This document shows, one piece after another, positions 18,806 to 26,566 of a stretch of DNA of 26,566 bases. The position numbers and the translations under genes were made by a program. Each line of letters opens with the position of its first letter. The first letter of the stretch is position 1. The stretch covers positions 1 through 26,566 of the forward strand of contig JBNGIQ010008560.1 in the NCBI GenBank assembly GCA_049999765.1, read 5' to 3'. The DNA is from Phaeoceros laevis (Eukaryota > Anthocerotophyta > Anthocerotopsida > Notothyladales). The notes beneath the pieces are model-generated. The model did no database searches and was not told the origin of the DNA. It saw nothing but the letters and a program-made list of their open reading frames with translations.

Positions 18806-19532
18806 AGTGATGGGATTTCGGGCGTGCACCTTTAAACTTCACCTTCATCATTCGCTAGAAGTGTTGTCTCAAGTTGCCTTTCGCACATGGTTACTGTCAG
18901 AATGGATTCATGACAAAAGCAGAAGAGGCCAGCCAGATCCAAAAGCAAGACATGGTAGCGGAATGGAGATACAATACCTTTTGCAAAGGCAACAACGCTG
19001 AAGCAACTAGGTAACTCCTGCAGCGACCTCATCCACCATCAAAGCGTGGTGCTGCACTAGCCAATTACAATAATTCAGTCCCAGTTCATTGAGCTAAGAC
19101 ACGAACATCGAAAAAAGACCACAACAGTTCTTGGGATTACCTTTCGCGTAACTGCTCAGATTTGCTGTTCGAGCGCACTGCAACACCAGTGTGGATGACG
19201 CTGCAGATTGTGGAATACACCATGCTACGCCGACCAGCTGCTCTGTCTAAGCTTCTAGTGATCCCCCATGACGCAATGTGGACACCAGCCAGATTACCCT
19301 TCCGGAGGTTGCAGAACACCTAGTGTCAGTGCCTGCCTAGCTCAAGTGCTTGTTCTTGTAACCATGCTCCGAGAGCTTCCTCATAAATCGTCACCATGGA
19401 AAAGCTTTCGAAGAAATTATGCCTAAGCAGCCCCTGGCGAGGGGCCCAAAGGGCCGGGAAGATAGTCGTAAAGCAAACGAGATGAGCCTTCCAGAATAGA
19501 ACAGAGACGGATCCTTTGCTGCTTCTGCGGCT
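18806..19532. other. Spacer and probable 3' UTR of the PPR gene
   Basis: On the minus strand the part nearest 19532 should be the PPR 3' UTR. I see no other gene. A GC-rich cluster (ctggcgaggggcccaaaggg, about 19434-19453) is notable but unexplained. Confidence 0.4.
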
Positions 19533-22274
19533 TCACTCGAGAAAATAGTACCCAAAATCCTGCTTTCCCATAAGCTCTAAGTTCACCTTTTCTATCAGGT
19601 CATACACTTCTTCCTGCTTGGGGTGCCTACGGTCCACAACCACAAACCGGTGTGACTTCTCCTCATTCTGGATCCAGCACAGACCGGGTGTTTTCCATGC
19701 ACCTGCCGACCGTTCAAGAGCATGAACATTCTCTACATCCTCCCACAGTCCAGCATCAGCATATATATTTGACATCAGTATATATGCGGCAGCATGATTT
19801 GGCTGAAGACGTGTTGCAGAAGCAAAGACCTGTTGTGCGAGCACTACTTTCCGATGCTTTCTACAGGCACCCAGCAAGCACAACCACATGGCCAAGTCTG
19901 GTTGCACTGGAATGAGGCTCAGCAACTCCTCCACCTTTGCAAAGTATCCTGCACGTCCAAGGAGGTCTACAATACTGGCGTAATGCTCAATCTCTGGCGC
20001 AATGCCGTGATCTTGGGCCATGGATTCAAAGTACCCAACACCTCTGTCCACCAGGCCAGCATGACCGCAAGCAGAGAGAAGTGACAGAAATGTGACTCCA
20101 TCTGGCTTGACTTTGGCAAAGCACATCTTGTCATAAAGTTGCAGGCTTGCCTGAGTGGTACCTTGCCGGGCATAACCAGCAATCAGCGCATTCCATGACA
20201 CCACACTGGGGAGAGGCAGTGCATCAAAAACAGCTTGAGCATCCACCATGCTGGAACACCTTCCATATGCATGGATGAGAGAGCTTGCCAAAAGACAGCT
20301 TGGATCGTCTCTCTTGGAAATGAGAGAGTGGTGAACCTCTCTGCAGATGTCCAAGTTTCCTGTGCTACTACAGGCTTGCAACATGCAAACGACTGTGACC
20401 TCATCCGGACTCATGTTTTGATGTTGCAGTCGCGTGTACAGCTGCAAAGCCTTGTCAGCGTGGCCCTGCTCAATATATGCTGAAAGCATTGCATTCCATG
20501 ACACCACATCATGCCCGGACAACCCATTGAACACGCTTTCTGCATCGGCAATACTACCACACTTCCCGTACATGCTTACAAGGGTGTTGGCAACAAAGCC
20601 ATCTGAAGCATAGCCCTTCTTCTGAGCATCAGCATGTACTGCTTTCCCACATTCAAGAGACTTTGGTCTGATAAGTTGTCCATCCACGACTGCCTCTTCT
20701 TCCCTTTCTGCGACCAAGCCACATGCTTGGAGTGTGCTCACGTAGGTCCGGTCATCGAGGCTCATCCCCTGCTCCAGCATTTGTTCATACAGCTGGAAAG
20801 CAGTGTCTGCTTGGCCCTGGTCAATATATGCTGCAAGCATCGCAGTCCAAGCCACTAAATCCCGTTGGGACAATCCATCAAACACCCTCTGTGCATCCAC
20901 AAAGCTGCCACACTTTTCATACACAGTAATGAGAGAGCTACCAAGAAAGATATCTAATCTATGGCCGTTGCTCCAAGCATCTGCGTGGATGACCTTCCCT
21001 CTGCTTAGGGACTTCAGCTTTGTGCCTCTCCCATCCAAAAAAAAGCCTTCTTCCTTCTCGGCAAGCATGCAACATGCTTGGAGAGCGCTCACATAAGTTC
21101 GAACATCTGGCACTACATTTTCCTCCCTCATTTCTTCATACAGCTGCAAGGCCTTTTCAGGTTGACATAGGTGGGCATAAGCTGCAAGCATTGCAGTCCA
21201 GGACACCACGTTGCGCTGATGCAATCCCTCAAACAACCCCTCTGCATCAGCAATGGCACCACACTTCCCGTACATACTAAGTAGTGTGTTACATACAAAG
21301 ACATCCGACAGGTAACCCTTCGACCTGCCATAACCATGTATTGCCTTCCCCTTTAAGAGGGACTGTGCTCTTACAACCTGCTTACCAACCAGCAAATCAT
21401 CTTCTTTCTCCGCAAGCATGCCACACGCTTGAAGGACAGTCACCAACGTTCGATCATTTGGGCTCACATCTTCCTCTTGCATTTGTCTGTACAACCGAAG
21501 AACCATCTCAGCATGGCCCTGCTGGACATGTGCTGTAAGCATAGCAGTCCATGACACCACATCCCGTTGTGGCAACCCATCAAACACAGTCTGCGCATCC
21601 ACAATGCTCCCACACTTGGCATACATGTCGACAAGACAAGTGCCTATAAACAAGTCAGTTGCAAAGCCGTGTTTCAAGGCTTCCGTATGGATTCGCTTGC
21701 CCTCTTCTAGGTCCAACATACTTCCACAAACTTTGAGCAGACTGACAAGGGTTAACTTATTTGGTTTCAAGCCTTCCTCTTGCATCCAGTTGAACATTCT
21801 GAGTGCATCCTGACCTTGTCCTGCCACAGTGTAACCAGAAATCAGGGCCGCCAAAGAGAATGCAGATCGATGTGGCAATCTGTAAAATACCTCAAGAGCA
21901 TTGTTGAGGCCCCCACATTTCACCAACGTGCTTATCAGCTGGTCACACAGTAACCTGTTGGTCTCCAGTAATCCATCTTGTTCCAGACGAGCATGCACTC
22001 GCTTAGCCTGAGCTAGGGCCTTCCTTCTGCCACATGCCTTCAACAGAGATGTATAAACAACAGCAGACGGCTGCTTGAGGAGAAACAGAGCATTCAGCGC
22101 CTTGTCCAGGCGCCCCTCCTCGCAATACCTATGTAGTTCATGAACTGGTTGTTCGCTCCCTTCAATGCACCTGCGTAGCAAGGAACCCTGGGTGGCTAGC
22201 TCATTTTCAGCCTGCTTGGACTCGTTCAAGCCACTGTCACACCACACTCGGAAAGTTCTCTGCAACCATGCCAA
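19533..22274 (-). CDS. PLS-type pentatricopeptide repeat protein, E-type
   Basis: An intact intronless frame of 913 residues. About six P-L-S repeat cycles run from residue about 72 to 750, marked by repeated VVSWTAML, LVSMYGKCGSI and DAQ-VFDGL segments. The tail has E-type motifs (AAAYILMSNIYADAGLWEDV, KTPGLCWIQ, HRFVVVDRRHPKQEEVYDLI) and stops without a DYW deaminase domain. PLS/E proteins bind organellar RNA base by base and usually specify C-to-U editing sites, recruiting a deaminase in trans. This one would need such a partner. Three L-type repeats (about 285-314, 401-430 and 518-547) carry an identical-length 16-residue acidic insert. The N-terminus (MAWLQRTFRVW) is compatible with organelle targeting but weak. 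Lack of introns is usual for the family. The RNA target cannot be read reliably here. Confidence 0.93.
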   Translation of the reverse strand: MAWLQRTFRVWCDSGLNESKQAENELATQGSLLRRCIEGSEQPVHELHRYCEEGRLDKALNALFLLKQPSAVVYTSLLKACGRRKALAQAKRVHARLEQDGLLETNRLLCDQLISTLVKCGGLNNALEVFYRLPHRSAFSLAALISGYTVAGQGQDALRMFNWMQEEGLKPNKLTLVSLLKVCGSMLDLEEGKRIHTEALKHGFATDLFIGTCLVDMYAKCGSIVDAQTVFDGLPQRDVVSWTAMLTAHVQQGHAEMVLRLYRQMQEEDVSPNDRTLVTVLQACGMLAEKEDDLLVGKQVVRAQSLLKGKAIHGYGRSKGYLSDVFVCNTLLSMYGKCGAIADAEGLFEGLHQRNVVSWTAMLAAYAHLCQPEKALQLYEEMREENVVPDVRTYVSALQACCMLAEKEEGFFLDGRGTKLKSLSRGKVIHADAWSNGHRLDIFLGSSLITVYEKCGSFVDAQRVFDGLSQRDLVAWTAMLAAYIDQGQADTAFQLYEQMLEQGMSLDDRTYVSTLQACGLVAEREEEAVVDGQLIRPKSLECGKAVHADAQKKGYASDGFVANTLVSMYGKCGSIADAESVFNGLSGHDVVSWNAMLSAYIEQGHADKALQLYTRLQHQNMSPDEVTVVCMLQACSSTGNLDICREVHHSLISKRDDPSCLLASSLIHAYGRCSSMVDAQAVFDALPLPSVVSWNALIAGYARQGTTQASLQLYDKMCFAKVKPDGVTFLSLLSACGHAGLVDRGVGYFESMAQDHGIAPEIEHYASIVDLLGRAGYFAKVEELLSLIPVQPDLAMWLCLLGACRKHRKVVLAQQVFASATRLQPNHAAAYILMSNIYADAGLWEDVENVHALERSAGAWKTPGLCWIQNEEKSHRFVVVDRRHPKQEEVYDLIEKVNLELMGKQDFGYYFLE

Positions 22275-22800
22275 TAGTGGGCATCAGCAAAGTTGCATTT
22301 TCGCAGCGACAGGAACAATTTCGGCAAACCAATCAAGTTGCAGGTTTCCAGCAGCAACCCAAAACCCCTGCCAACCAGAATGAGAAATTCCTGCCTTGTT
22401 CAGTCGTTTGCCCCACGGGTCTGGAAAGTCCGACGGGTTGGTTTTACAGAAGAGATTAGCCCAACGGGTCGTGCTACATCCTGCAACCAATGTAGGGCTC
22501 CCGCAACGGCCCTCCCAGCTAGGAGCACATTTGAAGCGCACAATACAACCAGCTTCTGCCATAAGCATGGCCAGGCACCATGGCCACTCGAGAGAGCTTC
22601 AGCTTTGTTGTGCCTACCCGTCCACGAAATTGCATTTCCTTCTCAGGTTCCACCCATCTGTGGACAGCCTCTTTCGAAGCACCTGCGGCTTGTATCATCC
22701 CCGAGATGCTTACACACCTCAAACACGGCCCGTGTCAGTATGTGACATCTAGTCCAGAATTGGGTTCACATCCTGATTCGCATCGATACTGGCTGGGTCC
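22275..22800. other. Upstream region of the PPR gene
   Basis: This contains the promoter and 5' UTR of the minus-strand PPR gene. Overlapping open frames on both strands have no family support. No TATA-like site could be chosen with confidence. Confidence 0.4.
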
Positions 22801-23106
22801 CGCAATTGCAACGCTTCGTGGATTACCAGTAATAGTAGTAGTTGTAAAATTTTCATGTTTAGCCAACTCCACGTGGGAATGGGTCGAAACCCAGGCTTTG
22901 TCGAAATCTGCATAGATATAGCTTAATTGGAACAGAGGCTTAACATATTAACCAGATTCATGGGTTGCTAGAAATGGAAGTCAGGCACAGTTTCCACACC
23001 GAGCCTTACGCGCGCGTCTTCAAATCGCCAAGAGCTGCTTCAGAAGTGTTCACGGTGGGTTGAGCCTAGGCCTGTTCCCAGCTAGTCCAGCGGAATCATA
23101 CATATC
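22801..23106 (+). promoter_or_regulatory. Upstream region of membrane-protein copy 1 (duplicated before copy 3)
   Basis: Blocks here recur in the same order at 24446-24700, before copy 3: gtggattaccagtaa, cgaaatctgcatagat, atgggttgctagaaatg, gcacagtttccaca, and agctagtc with a nearby gaatcatat just before the ATG. The duplicated unit therefore included about 300 bases of upstream DNA, so copies 1 and 3 probably shared control elements. Copy 2 lacks these blocks. Confidence 0.7.
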
Positions 23107-23625
23107 ATGTCGACCCCGGCGCCCTCCGGATTGTACGATGCCGGTTTCGCAGCAGGTCTCGATGCCGCTTGCAAAAAATATGCCTGCTTCGTCGACCCAG
23201 GCTGGCCCTGGGACAGCCTGTTTGGTCTCATAGTGTGTATGACGATTTGGGATGGCAGTTGGTTGTATGCTCTCATTGCTTGCCTGTTGGCGAGCGTGAA
23301 TGAAATAGGGAGCGGGCCTGGTCAGTCCCTCTGAGCTTTTTTGGCCACCGCTATTTTGGCCACCGGAGCGTGTGCCAGCCCGGCCATCGTGCTCATTGTG
23401 AAGCACGACAACCAGCAGGGACGTTTCATCACGGGGGTTGTGAGCTTGTGCCTCTTGTGCGTCCCGTGGTTGTGCTTTGTGGGCTGTTTACTTGTCCCCC
23501 TCATCACTGCATCATGCGAGAAGCTGAGGACGCTGCCATCTCAAGTGCGTCGTTTGCGCCAGAGGGTTAGTAGTACTGTGGCACCTGTGGAATCTCCACC
23601 GGCAAGCTTAAGGAGAGACGCGTAA
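23107..23625 (+). pseudogene. Small membrane protein copy 1, interrupted by in-frame TGA
   Basis: The frame encodes 75 residues from MSTPAPSGLYDAGFAAG, hits TGA at 23332-23334, then continues in the same frame to 23625, for 173 codons in all. The part after the stop (TAILATGACASPAIVLIV onward) aligns with the second and third hydrophobic segments of copy 2 without needing a frameshift or an intron. The stop is therefore a nonsense change inside a formerly longer protein, or the product is now a short one-helix protein. The N-terminal signature is YDAGFAAG-DAACK-YAC, followed by WDSLFGLIV and a hydrophobic helix. The function is unknown and no family is recognised. A splicing rescue cannot be excluded, because GT and AG dinucleotides flank the stop, but no good pair is obvious. 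Confidence 0.6.
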
Positions 23626-23931
23626 TATATGATATGAGAGTTCTGAGTACATAGAATTAACGAGTTTAATCAATTTCTTTTCTCTAATTGTCTTCCACGC
23701 ACCTGCCTATAATAGAATTTGCCTCCACTCGACCGGACTGGTCGGTGAAGGAAAGTCTTGCCCGAGCCAAATTCTGCGCAAGCATCCTGGATGTACTAAT
23801 ACACTAGTGTCTACATCGGGACAAATTGCCTCCTCAAGAGCGAGCGAGAGCTGGCATGGACGTCTCGAGCTGACGTTTTTCCGTGTACGTGTTGACGCAA
23901 GCTTTCGAGAATTGATATTGTGCATCTGGAA
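23626..23931. other. Spacer and upstream region of membrane-protein copy 2
   Basis: This 306-base AT-rich to mixed spacer lacks the conserved upstream blocks seen before copies 1 and 3. No gene is seen. Confidence 0.45.
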
Positions 23932-24408
23932 ATGTCGACTTCCTACGCTGCCGGCTATGCAGCAGATGCTTGCGACTACGTATACAGTGGTTCTTGCGGG
24001 CTAGACTCGGACGATGCCTTCTCTGACGGGGTACTCAGCGCCATGATGGGGATCTGGATCGTCTTATCCACGGCCTGCCTCGCGATCGTGTGCTGTTGGA
24101 AGCCTTTCGCTTCTGGCTACAACGGCTTTTGCGATTTGGTGTTGGGCTTTGCGACTACTATTCTGATTGCCGGAGTGTGTGCAGCCCCAGGCATCGCCCT
24201 CGCCGTTGGGCACGGGCATGAGAATGAGGTGTTGTTCATTCTAGGAGTTGTGAATTTGTGCTGCGTCGGGTTCGTGATTTTGTGCGGCGCAGCAATACGG
24301 GCTTTTTACTTCTGCCTAGCTATAGTCCGGCGCGCGCAGTCGACGGAGACGCCTACGAATGATGTTGAGGTCTCCCTTACTCTACCAGCATCTATAGATA
24401 TGCTATAG
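23932..24408 (+). CDS. Small multi-pass membrane protein, copy 2 (intact)
   Basis: A single-exon frame of 158 residues. The ATG at 23932 gives MSTSYAAGYAADACDYVYSG, aligned with the starts of copies 1 and 3. Three hydrophobic stretches follow: MMGIWIVLSTACLAIVCC, a Gly/Ala-rich LVLGFATTILIAGVCAAPGI, and FILGVVNLCCVGFVILCG running on to AFYFCLAIV. They are separated by short loops (the second loop holds GHGHENE). A polar Thr-rich tail ends the protein. The Cys content is high. I do not recognise the family and see no catalytic motif. It is the only one of the three tandem copies with an undamaged frame. The stop codon lies inside a short ctatagat-type repeat. Membrane location is inferred from hydrophobicity. 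Confidence 0.65.
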   Translation: MSTSYAAGYAADACDYVYSGSCGLDSDDAFSDGVLSAMMGIWIVLSTACLAIVCCWKPFASGYNGFCDLVLGFATTILIAGVCAAPGIALAVGHGHENEVLFILGVVNLCCVGFVILCGAAIRAFYFCLAIVRRAQSTETPTNDVEVSLTLPASIDML

Positions 24409-24431
24409 ATGCTATAGATATGCTAACTAAA
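24388..24431 (+). repeat. Short ctatagatatgct repeat at the 3' end of copy 2
   Basis: The words ctatagatatgct and ctatagatgct alternate across the stop codon of copy 2 (catctatagatatgctatag onward). Slippage here could change the C-terminus. Confidence 0.7.
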
Positions 24432-24445
24432 GATATGCCGGCCTT

Positions 24446-24700
24446 TGCAATTGCAAGGCTTGGTGGATTACCAGTAACCCCGGCTCTGGCCGAAATCTGC
24501 ATAGATTTAGCATATTGGGAAGTTAGTATCAACGACGGGATTTATGGGTTGCTAGAAATGTAACCCACGCACAGTTTCCACATCGAACCTTGCGCAGTTT
24601 CTTCAAAGCTCCACGCATTCCCAATTGCAAGAGCTGTTCCAAAAGTGTTTGAACACGGTCGATTAAGCCTGTGGCGAGCTAGTCTGGACAGCAGAATCAT
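24446..24700 (+). promoter_or_regulatory. Upstream region of membrane-protein copy 3
   Basis: This region is collinear with the upstream region of copy 1, sharing gtggattaccagtaa, gaaatctgcatagat, gggttgctagaaatg and gcacagtttccaca in order. It is about 50 bases shorter, because a stretch after the first block is absent. Confidence 0.7.
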
Positions 24701-24931
24701 ATGTCGAGCCAGCCCTCCTATAGCTACGACGCCGGTTTTGCAGCAGGTGTCGATGCCGGGTTTGCAGCAGGTGTCCATGCCGCTTGCAAATATGCGTACC
24801 GTGCTCTCTGCGACACCGACGAAGGCAGCGCGCCCTGGGACAGCGTGGCTGGTCTCATAATTTTGCTGTCGTGTTGGGATGTCCTTGGGTTGTTCTTACT
24901 CGCTCTTTTGCTGTGGGAGGTCTTTTACTGA
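24701..24931 (+). pseudogene. Small membrane protein copy 3, truncated by LTR insertion
   Basis: The frame encodes 76 residues starting MSSQPSYSYDAGFAAG. It matches copy 1 through the WDS-GLI segment and the first hydrophobic helix, then ends at WEVFY followed by TGA. The TGA is made from the terminal TG and next base of the inserted LTR (24929 onward), so the second and third hydrophobic segments are lost. Relative to copy 1, a 24-base in-frame duplication gives DAGFAAGV twice. Whether the short product is made is unknown. Confidence 0.7.
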
Positions 24932-25188
24932 AACAGACGCAAGTATTTTAGTCTACTTCAGCCGAGGGTCCTCTCAAGCACCGACTAATTTGCAAGCTTG
25001 AAGCCCGGAAAACCCTGCCTTAGCCAGCGGGCCAAGACTTTATATAACCAACAAGTTACATGTATGTATTTAGATTGTTCTATTACTGGTACGAATCCTA
25101 ATTATAAGTTATCTGAGTTCTAATTATAATTTGCCCAAATCCTAATTATAAGTTACCCGGCTGCTAAACTATCCTGCTTTTGGTTACA
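24929..25188 (-). mobile_element. 3' LTR of a Ty3/gypsy retrotransposon (260 bases)
   Basis: On the minus strand the segment begins TGTAACC and ends GTTTCA, so it has TG...CA ends with a short imperfect inverted repeat (TGTAAC/TGAAAC). It starts 37 bases after the stop codon of the integrase-chromodomain frame, as expected for a 3' LTR. It contains a TATA box (minus strand ttatataaag, about 25038-25048). It also holds three copies of a ctaattataagtt-like word at 25096-25155, a likely enhancer repeat. A perfect polypurine tract just before it is not evident. The other LTR is outside the window, so target duplication and age cannot be checked. Confidence 0.75.
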
Positions 25189-25204
25189 ATTCGTCCGGGG
25201 GGGC

Positions 25205-25226
25205 AGAACTTCGCCCCCGAAGTTCT
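25205..25226. repeat. Hairpin at the end of the retrotransposon reading frame
   Basis: The 9-base arms agaacttcg (25205-25213) and cgaagttct (25218-25226) flank a cccc loop and overlap the polyprotein stop codon. A run of G's follows on the plus strand. A gaagttct word just before the LTR is something I recall from plant chromoviruses. Confidence 0.7.
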
Positions 25227-26566
25227 ACGATAGGCCATGAGCTGTCAAATACTCTTGAAGGATCCAAGGGGCCCGCTGCAGGCTACGCCGAGGTTCCCAA
25301 GTGGCGTCCGACAACTCGTATCCACGCCAATGCACTAAGAATTCGATCCGACCCCTACAAACACGATGTTTCAAAATTGCCTGAACCTCAAAATACTCCT
25401 TGCCGCCACTCAGGATGGGTGCTGGTCGTACTGGTGGTGTGCCATGATATTTCTTAAGCAATGAGGCATGAAAAACATTGTGGATATGCCAAGACTCCGG
25501 CAAGTCCAACTTGTAAGCGACTGCCCTGATGCGCTCAAGGACCTGAAAGGGGCCCAGCCACTTTGGGTTAAGCTTAGATTCGCCTATCTTCAGAGGGATG
25601 TTTTTAGAAGAAAGCATGACCATATCCCCAACATTATAGGTCACATCCCGTCGTCTCTTGTCCGCTTGCTGCTTCTGCTTATTCCTAGCCTCATTGGCCA
25701 TGCGTCGTGCTGACTCTAGTATTTGAGCCCTTTCGGCCAAGTAGTCGTGAGCTGCTGGAACCTTATTGGAGGCTGCTGCTGTGGACAAAAGTGTTCNNNN
25801 NNNNNNNNNNNNNNNNNNNNNNNNNNNNNNNNNNNNNNNNNNNNNNNNNNNNNNNNNNNNNNNNNNNNNNNNNNNNNNNNNNNNNNNNNNNNNNNNAACC
25901 TTATTGGAGGCTGCTGCTGTGGACAAAAGTGTTCGAGGATTGCGGCCTCCATTCAAGAAAAAAGGAGTTACACCTGTTGTCGCACTCACAGCATTATTCA
26001 TAGCAAATTCCACTAAATGCAAGTAACAGTCCCACTTCTCCTGTTGCTCTCCTGTATATGCTCTTAACATGATCTCAGCCACCTGATTCGCCTTTTCAGT
26101 TTGCCCGTCACTGGCTGGATGATAGGCTGTTGAAAAACATAGTTTAGTTTGCAATCCTGCATGCACTGCTCTCCAAAAAGCACCTGTAAACCTGGGATCC
26201 CTGTCAGAAACAATTGACTTTGGAAGACCATGGAGCCTGTATACAGTTCTTAAGAACAAATCGGCTGCCTGAGGTGCTGTGCATTTGTCAGTTGTTGCTT
26301 CCATCAGTACCATTTTCGTGCGCTTATCCACAAATACTAAGATAGCGTTATGACCATTTCTTGTTTGCGGAAGACCTACTATAAAATCCATAGTAACTTG
26401 ATCCCAGGGCTCAAGCGGCACCTCCAATGGTTGCATAAGGCCTCCCGGACGCCTAGTCTCATACTTGATACGCTGGCAAGTATCACAAACGTGGACAAAA
26501 TCCTTAACATCCCTAGCAATAGTCTTCCAGTAATATGTTTGCTGCAATTGTTTAAGCGTTCTGTCT
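25225..26566 (-). mobile_element. Ty3/gypsy chromovirus polyprotein, integrase to chromodomain (partial)
   Basis: The frame is open from the right edge of the window, with no start codon needed, to TAG at 25225-25227. In order it has the second half of the integrase zinc finger (CDTCQRIK; the His pair lies beyond the edge) and the DDE core, with Asp in TMDFIVGLP, Asp in VSDRDPRF and Glu in DGQTEKAN. The GPF/Y-like module (KWLGPFQVLERI) follows, then a C-terminal chromodomain (YFEVQAILKHRVCRGRIEFL, then HWRGYELSDATWEP). This order identifies a chromovirus. Protease, reverse transcriptase and RNase H should lie beyond 26566. The visible part has no stop or frameshift apart from the assembly gap, so the insertion looks young. 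It lies in the opposite direction to the membrane-protein genes. Confidence 0.95.
25797..25896. other. Assembly gap (100 N) with duplicated flanks
   Basis: One hundred N's are flanked by the same 38 bases on both sides (25759-25796 and 25897-25934, starting aaccttattggaggctgctg). This looks like two contig ends that overlap but were not merged. Confidence 0.97.

Overview
This is plant nuclear DNA. Six loci can be recognised by protein family. They have GT-AG introns, mostly about 75-170 bases long, and there are no operons, ribosome binding sites or prokaryotic signals. A 913-residue intronless PLS-type pentatricopeptide protein with E-type tail motifs, plus a chromodomain Ty3/gypsy retrotransposon, point to a land plant. 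The PPR style, with acidic inserts between helices of several repeats, resembles what I recall from fern proteins. The short introns would fit a small-genome fern such as a water fern or another compact seed-free plant. This placement is inference.

Left part (1-8300): mostly non-coding, repeat-rich DNA with one 10-N gap. It holds two neighbouring perfect palindromes near 1.1 kb, a diverged tandem array of about 58-base units near 3.9 kb, a CT microsatellite and several fresh-looking short tandem duplications. The only coding-like segment is 4771-7478: two long reading frames of unknown family that overlap as TAATG. A 60-base poly(A)-tailed insert with 15-base target duplications lies at 8143-8232.

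Middle (8880-18022): a compact housekeeping cluster. SKP1 (minus, SCF ubiquitin ligase adaptor) and a circularly permuted MTG1-like GTPase (plus, mitoribosome assembly) diverge from one shared promoter region of about 400 bases. They are followed on the plus strand by translation initiation factor eIF1/SUI1 (four coding exons and a 5' UTR intron), a small secreted eight-cysteine lipid-transfer-like protein, and DNA polymerase lambda (eleven coding exons, BRCT to polymerase X catalytic domain). I reconstructed the exons by hand; apart from the last MTG1 junction, every phase joins cleanly.

Right part (18023-26566): a spacer carries a 144-base imperfect hairpin and a 60-base PPR relic. The large PPR gene follows on the minus strand, then a tandem family of three small membrane-protein genes of unknown function. 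Copy 1 has an in-frame TGA. Copy 2 is intact. Copy 3 is cut off by the 3' LTR of a minus-strand chromovirus, whose terminal bases supply its stop codon. The integrase-chromodomain end of that element fills the rest of the window and is interrupted by an assembly gap with duplicated edges.

The housekeeping genes act in separate pathways (protein turnover, mitochondrial translation, cytosolic translation, DNA repair), so their grouping reflects gene density rather than a functional unit.
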